Part shown: in pieces, positions 22,052 through 34,092 of the stretch
Layout: each line of letters begins with the position of its first letter
Numbering within the stretch: the first letter of the stretch is position 1
NCBI GenBank assembly: GCA_036346405.1
Contig: CM070550.1
Coordinates: 13,550,115-13,614,114, forward strand
Source of the DNA: Phyllostachys edulis
Taxonomy: Eukaryota > Streptophyta > Magnoliopsida > Poales > Poaceae
DNA: 64,000 nt
Direction of reading: 5' to 3'
Notes under the pieces: model-generated
Seen by the model: the letters and a program-made list of their open reading frames with translations, nothing else
Told to the model about the DNA's origin: nothing
Database searches by the model: none
Translations under genes and position numbers: made by a program

Positions 22052-25000
22052 TCATCGTTCCAATTCCACGTATGCATCTTTCAAAGCTAGATCTTTGGGG
22101 CGACTTAGTGAATACATCGCTAGATTTTCACATGACTTAGTATGCGATACTTTAATTTCGTCCATCTTTTGCAATTCATGAGCATAGAAGAACTTGGGGT
22201 TGATATGCTTAGTGAGGGGACTCTTCATATAACCCATCTGCACTTGTGCAACACAAGCTGCATTATCTTCATAGATAATAGTGGGAGTTTGCGCGGTATT
22301 CAATCCACACGACTGCTGGATGTGGTGAATCATCCGCCGAAGCCAAGAACATTCTCGTGCGGCCTCGTACAGTGCTATAATTTCTGAGTGGTTCGTCAAA
22401 GTCGATACAAGACTTTGCTTAGACGATTTCCATGAAATTGCAGTTCCACCACACAGGAATACATAGCCTGTTTGCGACTTAGTCAGTATCTTGGTCCGAC
22501 AGTACCCTAAGCATCTACATAACCAAATCATAGTTAGGTCTTGGTTCTTTCTGTAGAACAGTCCAAGATCCTTACTTCCTTGGAGGTATCGGGAGACGTC
22601 CTTTATTCCCTACCAATGCCTTTTGGTAGGTTCTGCACTATACCTTGCTAGAAGATTTACTGCAAATGCAATGTCCGGTCTAGTACAGTTTGCTAAATAC
22701 ATGAGTGCTCCAACTGCGCTCAAGTATGGGAATTCCGGTCCCAGGACTTCCTCCCCCTCTTCTTTAGGTCTGAACGGGTCCTTGTCTTGCTGCAAGGATC
22801 TCCCGATCATTGGCACTTTCGAAGGGTATGCCTTTTCAAATCTGAACCTTTCTAACACTTTCTGAGTGTATGTTGATTGATGTACTAAAATCCCTTCAGG
22901 TATGCTCAAGTCAGAAGCCTAGGCAATATTTGGTTTTACCCAAATCTTTCATTTCGAATTCTGACTCCAGGTAAGAACTTGCTTTCTTAATATCTTCCAG
23001 GGTCCCGATGATATTTAGATCATCTACATATACTGAGATTATACAAAATCCATTCTGGGATCTTCGTATAAATACACAGGGACAATCCTCATTGTTCGTG
23101 TAGCCTTTCTTGCAGAGAAAGTCGCTTAAACGATTATACCACATCTGCTGATTGCTTCAAATTATCTGATGACTTTCGAGTTGCACTGCATGTGTTTCTA
23201 TTTGCTTTCATCTCCGGGTACCTTCATGTAAATGTCCGAATCCAAGTTTCCATAAAGGTATCAGATTACCATATCAATCAATTTCATTTCCAAATTCAGG
23301 TTTATCGCCATTGAGATTAAATATCTAAAGGTAGTTCCGCCCATGACCGAATAGGTTTCTTCATAATCAACTCACAGTCGTTGAGTGAAACCTCTGTGCA
23401 ACAAGCCTTGCTTTATGTCTTACAACTTCATTGTTTTCATTTCTCTTCGAACAAATACCCATTTATGCCCTCTGAGGTGCACATGGGGAGGTATCGACTT
23501 CTGAGCCCAAATACCTCTCTTTTATTGAGAGATATTAATTACTTCTATTGCCTCCTTCCAATCGATCTTTTCTTACATTATTGACGATCAGAGCTCTGAA
23601 TCAAGATCGATAATTGTGGCAATTTTCTTTGCAAAATAAATATCGACATTGGTCGTTGTTCTATTCATATATTCTCCGTAGTCATATAATTTATAGCTAT
23701 TTCTTCATAGGGCGATTACGCTAATGCTTCTACTCGCTCACCGCCGCTTCCAATTGCGGGGCAAGTCCTTTAGTTTTTCAAATCCGATGTGTGCGCACAC
23801 ATCCATCTTGATGTCTCCTCCGTGGGAATATTCAAATCCGGTATGCCTTTTACAGAAGGTTCCATACTGGTGCAGTCTCAACTGGCTCCCCTTCTTATTC
23901 TGGGGAACTTCAGTGATCAACTGTGTCAAGTCCTTCTTATCCTTTTTCGCCAGCGTCTCCTTACTTGGGATTCGAGGGGGAGTTCTCGTCCTTTATTCTT
24001 AGGCCTTTGGGCGGGATTAGGGATACCTTCAATTTTCTTTGGTATTTCGACTCTCTCCGGTGCATTGCGTGCAGGCACATGCGACTTGGTCACGCTCTTC
24101 AAATCACAAAAGTGGTCAGGCAGTTGATTCGCTAACGCTTGCAAATCAATTATCTTTTGGACTTCTCCATTTGCTTCACTAGTCTTGGTCATGTGCATGG
24201 ATTCCGTGGCTTGCCACGTTATTTCCGACATTCTTCATCAAGTGGTTGATTTCCTCCCAATGACGGAAACTATCCTCATGAAATATCTTTGTCGTGGCGG
24301 TCAGATGCAAATCTCGATCATAGGGTCCAAATACGATTATGGATCTTGTCTCAAAACCAACGTATATCCCGGACTTTCGGGAGGTCCCATTGCGATTATT
24401 GCGGTGGTGGTATAGGTACATAAACCTTGCAACCAAACCTTCGGAGGTGAGAGATTTTTGGTGGTGACCCTTGCGCTAGTTGCATAGGTGAATGGATGTT
24501 ATATGCCGATGGTCTAAAATTGATAAGAGTTGCTGCGTGCAGGACTGCGTGTCCCCAACATGTTGTTGGTAATTTACAATTCTGCAAAAGCGATCGGGCA
24601 ATAAATTTAATTCTTTTAATTAATGCCTCTGCTAGTCCATTCTGGGTGTGGACATGTGGTACTGAATGCTCAACAGTAATTCCCATTGCCATGCAATAAT
24701 CATCAAATGCCTTTGAAGTAAATTCTCCGGCGTTGTCCATTCTGATGGACTCCACGTGATGATTAGAGAAATTATTCTTAATTTTAATTATCTGCGAGAT
24801 CAGCTTTGCAAAAGCGTGGTTTCTCGTAGACAATAAACATACATGCGACCATTTCGAGGAAGCATCGATGAGCACCATGAAGTACCTAAATGGCCCTGAC
24901 AGGGGCTGTATAGGACCGCAAATGTCTCCCTGGATACGATCCAGGAAAGCAGGGATTTCATCCTTCACTTTCAGAGTAGAGGGTCTAGTAATTAATTTCC

Positions 25001-26803
25001 CAGTGGCACATGCGGGGCACACAAAATCTTCTTGGTTTGGGAAATTCTTTACATTAACATTATGTCCCTGTGAATTGGTAATTATATTTCTCATCATTCT
25101 AAGACCGGGGTGGCCTAATCTATCATGCCAGAGACATAAAAGTTCAGAGCTTCTAAAAGTGGTTTTCAGGACAGTATAGGCTGCAGGTGCCTTAATATTA
25201 GTGTAGTATAGCCCAGATTCATATGAAGGAAGTCGTTCTAATACCCTTTTTCCATGTTCTTCACGCTTTGCAATGAGCAGGTATTCCTTACCATACTCTT
25301 CTTCAGTCTCTACATGGAGACCATTAGCACGAATATCCTTAAAGCTTAAGAGAGTTCTTGTCGATTCTAGGTACAATAAGGCTTCTTCAATGACCAATAT
25401 TGTGCCCATCGGGAGTATAATTGTGGCTCTTCCTGAGCCTATTATACATATATCGCTTCCTGCGATTGTCGTAATGCTGCCAGCATTCTTTCTGATCGAC
25501 TGGAAAAATTTCGTTTCTCTTAATATGGTATTCGTTGTGCCGCTATCCGCTAAGCACACTTCCTCCATAGGGCGCCACACGCGTTCTGATATATATATAT
25601 ATAAGGTATTTATTAATATGGGGTAGAAAGCAATCCACACATAAATAAAATACTCCAAACAGAACATAACTTGCTTTTATTAATACGGAAAAAGTCTTGC
25701 AGGACTCATTATGAGAATGCAATTATTTGCTCTCCTAGAGCTTACAACCATTATTCAATAATTCAAAGTTCTAACCAAAGCGCAAATGACTATAAAATCT
25801 AAGTGCAATGCGTGCACTAGATCGAATCGATGAAGTATGAATTAACCCGATGAATCGTTCTATGTCCATCTTCTCTTCTTTGGCAACTTCTGATTCTTCT
25901 TTGCTGCGATGTCCAAGGAGGGAGTGATGGGGTCGCTTCTAGGTCGTCCACATCCATGGATGCAACCAATGAGTGTGGATCCTCCGTGCCTGCAATGGCG
26001 AGGTGTGCCTCATGCGGTGCTTTGCCCTTCTTCATAGCCTTGAAAGCATCAATCACGTCTTTGCGGCTCACGGCAAATCGTGACCAATGCCCCGAGTGCC
26101 ACATTTGTAGCAATTTTGGTCACATTGACCATAGGGTTTCTCATCACGCTTCTTATTTCCGCCCTTCTTGGCTTGAGCATTTTGCTTAATCTTGCGACCA
26201 TCACCCTTCTTGCATCTTTCTCTTGAGCGAGGCTTTTTCACCTTGTAGCTGCTAGCGTTGACTTCATGGCCAACTTTGCTACTAGGTGGCTGTGAGATGT
26301 AATTCTTCCTTAGAATCTCATCTTGAGCTTCCACAACTTGCATAATGTCAATCGATTCGGCATACTCCTTGTAGCCATCTTGGCGGTAGTTCGCGTGCGG
26401 ATTACACCGCATTTGGGTGAAAAGTAGAGAGGTTTTCTCAATCTTCTCCTCGTCTGTGATTGCCTTACCACAGAGTGAAGATTGGTACAAATTCTGCAAA
26501 GCGTAATTGTACTCCCCATTTTTTATAGTCGCAAAAGCGTAGTTGGTTCCATTCTTGCTCGCACGAGGAAGGATGGTGTACTTTAGCTTCTCGAACCGCT
26601 TCTTGAGGCGGTCCATAAAACTAGTGCGTTCTTCTCGCCATATACTCATTCTTGAGTGTTAGAGCGAGATGATGTATGAGGAAATGAAGTGCTTGATCAT
26701 TCTCTTCAGCAGTCGGTAGGACATCCTTCGAGGTGCCAAGTCCGATAGCAGCACGGAGTTTCTTGGCTCCAAGTACAATTTCGACATCTGATGTCCAAGT
26801 CAA
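22052..26803 (-). pseudogene. copia gag-pol polyprotein, disrupted
   Basis: Gag lies at 26803-26068 and has an RNA-binding CX2C-type knuckle start (CYKCG) that runs out of frame. Protease and integrase form the longest open piece (25667-24396): protease 'LADSGTT', the GAG-pre-integrase H/C cluster (HDRLGHPG...CPACATGK), and integrase acidic residues in 'GDICGP', 'RMDNAGEF' and 'NGLAEALIKR'. Reverse transcriptase survives in fragments, with YVDD in 23144-22911. RNase H is at 22531-22052 ('AISWKSSKQSLVSTLTNHSEI' region). The stretch at 24180-23150 is badly frameshifted. With at least four breaks it cannot make a polyprotein. Confidence 0.9.
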
Positions 26804-26899
26804 GTAATTACAGCCATCTTTGGGCGACTCTTGAACTCCGGTTCAGTAATGCGATCATCTGCATATTCATGCAAAAGGTGTATAAGATTACTGCTGGTA

Positions 26900-28256
26900 A
26901 CTTGCATATAATGGTTGCAAAGGTTCTCATAATGTTCCTATATTATTCTATGTATTTATCATGATTTACTGCTATTTCCAATGATTAAAAGCAATATAAA
27001 CAATCACAGATAATAAAAAAAACAATAAATACCATAAATAAATTGCATAGAAATAATAATAACAAAATAAAATATGCTTCAAATGCAAAAATTGGTATAA
27101 AATTCGAATTCCCGAGGCCCTTTTCTTCTGGAAAAGGAATTTTCGGCTAATTCTGCAATTCCAGGGGCTAAATCGCGAAATTTCTATTCAGAGAAAAATT
27201 TTCGCGTAATTTTAAGATTCTCGGAGGGCCTTTTTGCAAAACTGGATTTTCTTTTCTTTTCCCTTTTTTTTCTTTTAACCGGCCCATTAGGCCCGTCCGT
27301 ACGCAAGACTAAGCACTGGTAGGGTTTCCCTACTCAGGTTTCAAAGCGCGGCCATCTTCTTGAGCGGCGGCTCTGGTGGTGGCGTGGGCGGCGGCGCAGG
27401 GTGGTATGGCGGGGCAGCGCTTGTGGCGGCGGCGGCGTTCTGGCGGCGGCGTGGCTGGGGCGTGGCGGCGTGGCGGGGCTGATGGCGGTGGCGGGCATGG
27501 GCGGGGCCAAGGGCATGCAGCCGGCAGCGGCTGCAGCGCAAGGCGGCGCTGAGCCGGCGGCGGGCGGCGCCCGTCTTGGCAGCGTTGGCGACGGCAACGC
27601 TGCGGGCGCTGGCCGTTCGGCGCCGGGCGGCCGGCGGGCAATGGGCAACAAGACGGCGACGCGAGGCGGCAGACGCGTCGCCGCAGGTGCGAGGCGGTGG
27701 CGAAGCCTGCGATGGCGTTAATCGGAGTAACTTCAAAACCGCAGTTCAATGGCCAGCGCGACGACTCGGCGGCGCCAAGACGGCTCCAGGCTGCGCGCAT
27801 GGCTCCAGCGACGGCGCGCACGACTCCAGGTGGTGCGCACGGACTCCATGCCAACAGTACGACAGTATGGCTTCGGGCCGCAAATATTTTTATGCTATTA
27901 CTGTTTATGCGATTTAATGCGATGCGATATAACACAGTGCAATCAACATCGATTCTTGCATGTAATCTACCCATCAACATTGTGTCGGCGACTTCAAGTC
28001 GGCTCACGGTAGATTAGAACGGATTTGCAACTTCTACGGTACAATCGACATCCAATCTTTCGTGCAATCTACCCATCGATATTGTGTCGGCGACTTCAAG
28101 TCGGCTCACGGTAGATTAGAAAGGATTTGCAATGAGAAAACAATCTAAGCGAATTTGCGAAATTGAATGCGATCTAGAAAGAAGGCGATTTAATCTCGAG
28201 TGTCGTTCATCGACGATTACCTTTTCGATCGAGGAGAGTCGATCGTCTTGATAACG
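26900..28256 (-). other. copia 5' leader with GC-rich block and 103-bp tandem duplication
   Basis: Between the 5' LTR and gag. A very GC-rich part (27340-27720) gives long overlapping ORFs on both strands with Ala/Pro/Arg-rich translations, which I regard as non-coding. At 27936-28138 a unit containing 'gtgtcggcgacttcaagtcggctcacggtagattaga' is tandemly duplicated with a period of about 103 bp. Confidence 0.6.
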
Positions 28257-28516
28257 TGTTGAGTAACCGTCATTTGGCCACCCAAATCCGAACGATTACC
28301 TCGCGAGACAAGCGTAGAATCGCTTAGAACAAATCAAGAACACGAAATGAATAAGAGATTGAACACAGAGATATGAGGGGACTTCGGGCTTCTCTTTATT
28401 GCTCTTCAATCATGATCAATTACAATGAGGAGTCTCCTCTCCTTTATATAGACTACTGAAAAACATGAGGTGTTCAATTGAATCAGGACTCCAGTTCATG
28501 GCCCAGTTTCCTAACA
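28257..28516 (-). repeat. 5' LTR of the copia element
   Basis: 260 bp, TG...CA, matching the 3' LTR with scattered substitutions and small indels. The minus-strand TATA-like sequence near 28440-28450 is the predicted promoter. The adjacent 'cgttatcaagacgat' on the minus strand resembles the primer-binding region found in related plant copia elements. Confidence 0.93.
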
Positions 28517-29484
28517 AAAATGTCTGGATCGAGTGAGCTGAAACCAATAATGGAGCGCGTGCAGTGCGCGGGAAGGACGGGAATCCGATGCACCGAGCCG
28601 AGCAGAATTTGACTTTGCAACGTGCGTTCCTGCTGGTTTTTGACTTCACACGTCTTTGTATACGCGCTTGCATCTCCCGTCTCGTGCACACAGCACACGG
28701 CGCCAGTGCACCGACCGAGAACGACCGACAGCATACGCCTCCTGGCTCTTGCCGCGCGGCAGCCTGCGGCGGTGGGCCGTGGGCGACTGCCACCTCGCCG
28801 GCCCCGTGGTGAAGACCCATTCTACCACACCGCTGCTGAAACCAGGACGACTTCCTTGTTCATGAGCAATCGCAATTTGCACTTGCTCGTTTAGCTCGCT
28901 GTTCCTTTCACACAGGGGCTAGGGCCTCAGGAGACAGGGCTACTCGGGCCGTGTACGGACATATTTTCTTAGGGACTGGACAATGGTTTGACGAGGATCG
29001 CTGATTCCTTAAACTTAGCCAAGTCACGCTCACGTCCCCTAGAGCGCCACGTGTAGTCCTCTTCACGTCTGACCATCCTTCACTCGCTGCGGTTGCCGTC
29101 CGCTGCTGCAAAATTCTGCCGTGCGAGCCGTCGCTCCCAAGCGATTCAGCAACTTCCAACGGAGATTTAAAAAAGGCTCACTAGCCCTCGGACATACGAT
29201 ATGAGTGTGAACGTTGTACGCCTGAGCGTCAACAAAATTGTAGAACATGAGTAACATATCAAAAATTTATATGCAACATTTTCTCTAAAAAATATGAGAA
29301 TCAAAATAAAGAAAATGATGCAACATATCAAAAATTTCATAATCAAAATAATCATTTGGAAAAAAAGACGCGTTAAAAAATCTTGCAACATCACCGTGAA
29401 CAAGACACAATATTTTTTTTGACAGTCGCAATATTTTTTTAGCGGGTCGCAATATATTAAAAACAATTGCAACAAATTTTTCAA

Positions 29485-29602
29485 GCTTCTTGAGGGTCTT
29501 GGAGTCGATGGCGACGAGGTAGGTGAGGGCGACCGGGACGGGGACGTACACCCTGAACTTGGTGATCTCCAGGATCCCCTTGGACATCCCCAGCGATGAC
29601 AT
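29485..29602 (-). pseudogene. Gene fragment resembling plant PET100-like small mitochondrial protein
   Basis: From an ATG at 29602 the minus strand reads 'MSSLGMSKGILEITKFRVYV' and continues with a hydrophobic segment and 'DSKTLKKL', then runs into unrelated AT-rich DNA. The 'SKG(I/V)LE' start, the single membrane segment and the 'DSKTLKKL' block match what I remember of short plant PET100-type cytochrome c oxidase assembly proteins. Only the first 39 or so residues remain, and the C-terminal 'PPEGP' part expected of the family is absent. The GC-rich coding block set in AT-rich transposon DNA suggests capture. Identity is by recall. Confidence 0.42.
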
Positions 29603-30613
29603 GGCCGACCCCCCCCCCCCTCCCCGACTTACCCTCCTCCCTCCCTCCAAATCCCAAAATCTCTCGAGCGGTGGGACTGGAACTATGGACGAAGCATGGG
29701 GTTCACTTTGCTCTCTTCAACGATTTCTTTGCTTGGAGGCAGTTTGGAGAAAAAAGAGTAGAGACTAGAGCAATGCGAGGGTGTACTGTGGTTGGAGAGG
29801 GAGAGAAGCAGGCAGGTTGGAGAGAGAGAGGAGCAGACATGTGTGAATGAGTTGTGTTGTGGTTGAAGAGAGAGAGGAGCAGGCAGGTGTAAAATAGGTG
29901 GTTGGGAGCGTCCAATTTTTCTTCTGCATCGAACGTCCTGTGTGTACTATTTTCTTTAAAAAAACATTCAATTTTGGGACTTTCAACTGAGATTCAAGAA
30001 CTTTCGTTTGACACTCAACATTTTCATCTTAAAAAAAATTAACACGAAAAAAAAATCCGAACTTTCCACTCGAGGTCCCTAGCTTTCGCCACCTTCCCAA
30101 ACGGCAGTCGACTGTCCCACCACGGCAGCACCGCGCCTCACGTGCGGTCTAGACGCCGGGGGTTGGCATCAAACTAGTGGTGAGTGGTGAGCAACTTCAC
30201 GTCCTCCTTAGCCTTGCCCCTTGTGTTCGGTGGTGGTGGCAAGGCGTAGAGCACGACGCGCGCGGTGACCCACGATGCACGGCGTCAGAGGAGAGGGATG
30301 CGATGTGCACGGCGAGCGAATAGCTCTTGGGTGAAGATACTTAAGGATATTGGTAGATTACACTAGTACGCAATTAAAAATTATATCACGTAAATCAGAA
30401 AGCTATACGAGTAAAAAATCATAGATCGTTATCACTAGACGTGTAGTGAAGCAGAAAAAAGAGTTTAAGCTGTCTGATCCAACATCGTGTGCGTCGATGC
30501 AATGGAAGTAGTTTGAGCGGACCACATTGCTAGTTTATATATAACATGAAGGAAAAATTCTCGAAAGGAATTTCGCCCCGCCAATCACACTCCAAATCCC
30601 CGACGTAGTCCCC

Positions 30614-30708
30614 GATAATGGGAATTTTTTTGCTGTTTTGGTTCAGTTGTCACGCGTTTTAATAATGGGAGTTTTTTTGTTGTTTTGGTTCAATTGTCAC
30701 GCGTTTTA
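30614..30708. repeat. 47-bp direct duplication
   Basis: 'ataatggga...tttttttg(c/t)tgttttggttcaattgtcacgcgttttа-type' unit occurs twice in tandem: 'ataatggg' starts at 30615 and 30662. The copies differ at only a few bases. Non-coding. Confidence 0.8.
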
Positions 30709-31089
30709 GCAATTTTAGCCCTCTCGCCCTATCATAGCTAAAAATGGGCACATACATACCCTAGTCCGGCCTCCAGGAGCACGGCCGACGGGTTTCAGGC
30801 CCTTGGGGCACGAACTAGGGCATATGGTGCATCCGCGTGACTCCGTGGTGTTATTTTAGGATTTGATTTGGCGAGGTTAAATTTGCTAAAACGCACACCT
30901 AGCACCAAAACAACTAAAAACTCAAGTAACTGCACGCCGTTAACCTCACCGTTAACTCTAACACTGTTTGCAGACGTCGTCACCCCGGGGACCAGCTGAT
31001 GGAGGAAGACGCCTGTGCCCCTTAGTAATCGTGGCTACCAAGACCAGCCTCGGAAGGGCAGTGGTATCTTTGAATTCATACAATGTATC

Positions 31090-31097
31090 TATAAATA
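31090..31097 (+). promoter_or_regulatory. TATA box of a possible LTR-type promoter
   Basis: TATAAATA followed 50-60 bp later by GAG|GTAAGA, a good splice donor (31148). No ORF follows. It looks like a retroelement R/U5 fragment, but no LTR ends were identified. Confidence 0.3.
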
Positions 31098-31549
31098 CCT
31101 TTGTGCCGCTCACTGTAAAAGACAGAAAAAGCGCAATGCAAAGAGAGGTAAGATGAGTTTCCGTTCCCCAAGTCAGTTACCTTATCACAATCATCCTGTC
31201 GTCTTTTTATACTACGACAGTGTGATTTGATTGTAAAAGAAGCCAGCTTCAAAATAAAGAAAAAGGTACAACTATAGGACTTAAGTTGACAAAGCACTTC
31301 CTTTCTTAAGTATGTCAATGTTGTTTTTTTTTGCCAATTTGACCTTTAAAAAGAAAGTAAAAGAGAAAAATTACCGACATGTTGCGTATCAGCTACGTGG
31401 CTAAAAAAAACTATTATATGAGCTAGCTACTGATCTGTGACTAATTTAAAATATACAGAGGGTTTCGGATGTATAAATTCGGGTCCCGATAGATAACCAT
31501 GTGAGTAAGTCAGCATCGTGACACCCTATCTTTTTAGATCTTAAAAATC

Positions 31550-32003
31550 GCACCGGGTCACGCCACACACTGCCACTTTTGCATACTGAGATAACAACAC
31601 ACTTCGAAGCTAACTTTCCGCACCGAAAAGACCACACTTCACCACGCCCCCATTTCAGACTAAAAATACCGCACCTGGTCATGCCACACACTATTACTTT
31701 GCAGACTAAGATGACAACACACTTCAATGCTACCTTTTCACACCGAAAATACTACACTCCGCCACGCTCCCTTTTCAAACTGAAAAGACCACACCCTGTC
31801 AGGCTGTCACGCCACACGCTGCCGCTTTTGCAGGCGGAGTTGACAACACACTGCCACACCGCCTTTTCAGACTGAAAAGAACGCACCACAACATGCCACA
31901 AACTGTCATTTTTGCAGACCGAGATAACAACACACTACAACGCTACCTTTGTAGACTAAAAATACCACACTCCGCCACCCCATCTTTTAAGACCGAAAAG
32001 ACC
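31550..32003. repeat. Imperfect tandem array, four units of 84-128 bp
   Basis: The core 'gccacacactg...tttgcagac(t)gagat(a/g)acaacacact' begins at 31562, 31683, 31811 and 31895. Each is followed by 'caccgaaaagaccacac...cgcca'. The array sits immediately upstream of the TATA box of the GRF-like gene relic and may be its 5' region. Confidence 0.8.
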
Positions 32004-32006
32004 TAT

Positions 32007-32013
32007 TATAAAA
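32007..32013 (+). promoter_or_regulatory. TATA box of the GRF-like relic gene
   Basis: TATAAAA, 80 bp before the ATG at 32087. Confidence 0.5.
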
Positions 32014-32086
32014 GGAGGGCGAAGAGAACTGGAGGAGAACAATACACCACCACACCCAGCACTTCACCAAAGCTTGCTCACACGAG

Positions 32087-32880
32087 ATGTCGAACTCGTC
32101 GGCGAGCTTCTACGCGAAGATGCTGCGGAAGTGCAAGTGGCTTGCCAGGAGGGCTAAACCCTACCCAAATTGTTCTACGAAGGATGCGCCGGTACCACCA
32201 GAGCTTCCACATGCGCAATGTTTGTGCGAAGAACCAGCTAAGATCATCTAGTCCACATACCCGGCGGCGGCCACTCGGATGTACTACACGTGTGGGAACG
32301 TTCTTGTAAACGAATCTTACATATACACATACATTTTTTAAAAATCTTATGTTCCATTTCACAAATCTCTAATTACATCCGCGTATAATGGCAGGCGGAG
32401 ATGCGATGCAACTTCTTCCAATGGATCGACAGCCCGGATATGTACGATAGGACGTTCATCGAGTAGAAATACATGTTGAACTATGCGATGCGAGCCGAGA
32501 CCTTCAAATGCTGGAAACTTTACGTACCCGCTGTTACTGAAAATGCACCAGAGGAGTCCAGGAAAGCAGGGTGTTGGTGGAGGACCCCTGAATAGGAAGC
32601 TGAGTACGACTGGGCCGAGCACGCGACACACAAGGACAAGGCTCCTGCTAGTGAGACCGGTGGCCGTCCTAGCACTCCCCGTTGCCCGGGCGCAGTCCGG
32701 ATCGAAGAGGTAAGTTATGTTCAGTTTGCATCCTGATTATTAATTTGGCCCTACATTGTGATATCCGAACATCATTCAATGGTCCAGCCCGTCTTGTAGA
32801 ACATGACTGACTTCGAGACTAGCCACCACCTAGGCAGTCCAAAGACAAGGGGAAGGGACCGATGGGTCGCTAGGACTGAT
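32087..32880 (+). pseudogene. MULE-associated GRF-type zinc-finger-like gene, relic
   Basis: Exon 1 from the ATG at 32087 encodes a basic 'FYAKMLRKCKWL' start and the motif 'CLCEEP...STYP...RMYYTC', the Cys pair plus late Cys pattern of GRF-type zinc fingers. A TAG replaces the expected Gln after 'PAKII'. A probable intron (about 32305-32394) leads to exon 2, 'EMRCNFFQWIDSPDMYDRTF', then a second TAG, then 'KYMLNYAMRAE'. A later piece near 32800 ('MTDFETSHHLGS') matches the repeated exon at 38.8-39.3 kb. The whole order is homologous to the minus-strand gene inside the MULE at 39800-38750. GRF fingers bind nucleic acid in other proteins; function here is unknown. Confidence 0.6.
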
Positions 32881-33299
32881 CGATTTTGTTCCAATCGACC
32901 TTTTTTCAGATTCCAAAAAGATACACATATATCGTAAGTGTATTTCGGTTTGTTGATTCATGCATGTTTGCATTTCTAATGTGTGTAACCAAACCCAGCG
33001 CGTAGTGTATTTCACAATTAAATTATAAAGTCTTTCAAACTTAAATCGCTTTTCCCAAATATTTCGACTATTAAATATTACGTAATATTTTCCTGAAGGA
33101 ATCGATTCCATGAACAATATAATCAGGACAACAATGCGCATGGCAACCCTAAACCAAATTTTTTTTATTTCGCTCCAAAGGGGGCTATTTGTGTTATTGC
33201 GCCGCTAATCTCGAATTCTCTACTTCATATTTCGTTATCTTTTCAAATTTTGGATTCCGAATTATGCGGACACTTCAAGGTATTACAAAAAAAAATGTG

Positions 33300-33560
33300 A
33301 AATACACTAAATCTTTAGGCTGAATTATCTGTCGCCAATTGAACTGACAAAATTGTCCTGTCACCGGTGAACTGGCGAAATTGTTCTGTCACTGTTCCAA
33401 TTGGTGATAGAAAGTGCCAGTTCAACTGGCGAAATTGTTCTGTCACTGTTCCAATTGGCGATAGAAATCTCTCCGTGTTGTTCTAATTGGCAACAAGAAA
33501 ATTTTGCCATTCCAAATGGTGACTGTGGCATATTTTTGTTAAAAAAATCGACTATTTTTT
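33300..33560. repeat. Short repeats of the 'aactggcgaaattgttctgtcac' type
   Basis: A unit of about 54 bp is tandemly repeated: 'aactggcgaaattg' starts at 33370 and 33424. Inverted fragments 'ccaattgg(c/t)gata' surround it. Probably the subterminal region of an unidentified DNA transposon ending just before the duplication boundary at 33635. Confidence 0.55.
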
Positions 33561-34092
33561 GTAATTATTTTAAAAAAAAATTTCCAGAAAGAGAGGCCGG
33601 AAGAAATCGAATACAGAAAAGATAACTGAATTCGACTCCAGGATCCTCCTGATTCAGTGGCAATGATAAGTTGTTTACTACCAGTTTAACACGTCGTTAG
33701 TAGCTAAGTTACTTTGTGCAACCATTAGCTGCACAAGCAAAAAACGATGAAATAAGAGCAATGAAGTCTGTTATTTAGGAAAAAAATACATCAATTCTGT
33801 AATGATTTTAGGAATACAATTGAAGAATCAACCGGCTATAAAGTTCACTGGGTACAAAGAAACCTTCGGATGGTCCTCAAGGCCCAAGCAGCACAAGGCC
33901 TGAGGACAGATCTACGGACGGCGGTGCAAACATGAAAAACTTGGACAGAGATACTAACAGAACCCAGTTTTATGCCTGAGGGAAAACTCGTAGCGTCTCC
34001 TGCAAAAACAAACTATAAAGAATGGTCAACCAGATCCTCTTATCGAATTTCTGCAGCTCGGGTGACGCGCTTCCGATGTGACTTGTGGAGAA

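Larger units (their letters stand above)
21499..28516 (-). mobile_element. Ty1/copia LTR retrotransposon, full-length but decayed, TSD AAAAT
   Basis: Two LTRs of about 260 bp (21499-21759 and 28257-28516) begin TGTTGAGTAACC and end CCTAACA, are roughly 92% identical by eye, and are flanked by AAAAT at 21494-21498 and 28517-28521. The coding direction is minus, so the right LTR is the 5' LTR. A purine tract (AAGGGGGAG on the minus strand, about 21761-21769) abuts the left LTR. Domain order gag, protease, integrase, RT, RNase H identifies copia. It interrupts the homology between UGDH copies A and B, so it inserted after the duplication or only into copy A. Confidence 0.95.
12441..28890. repeat. 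Segmental duplication, copy A (contains UGDH copy 1)
   Basis: Sequence blocks are shared with copy B (33635-54215) in the same order and orientation: 12441-15440 with 33635-36430, 18310-19150 with 36440-37190, 19560-20110 with 50890-51418, 20095-20540 with 53030-53480, 20870-20943 with about 53740-53810, 21380-21490 with 53820-53920, and 28522-28890 with 53925-54215. The gaps correspond to insertions private to one copy. The left boundary is at 'ggatcctcctgattcagtg', present in both copies. Confidence 0.85.
28890..31440. other. Transposon debris between the UGDH copies; mostly non-coding
   Basis: Contains 'ttgcaacatatcaaaaatt'-type motifs (29230-29480) common in grass DNA transposons, one captured gene fragment (29485-29602), a 47-bp tandem duplication and a possible LTR-type promoter. 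No intact gene. Confidence 0.5.

Noticed and set aside
27330..28017. Long overlapping ORFs on both strands in the copia leader
   Set aside because: Ala/Pro/Arg-rich translations in all frames reflect high GC content and do not indicate a protein.
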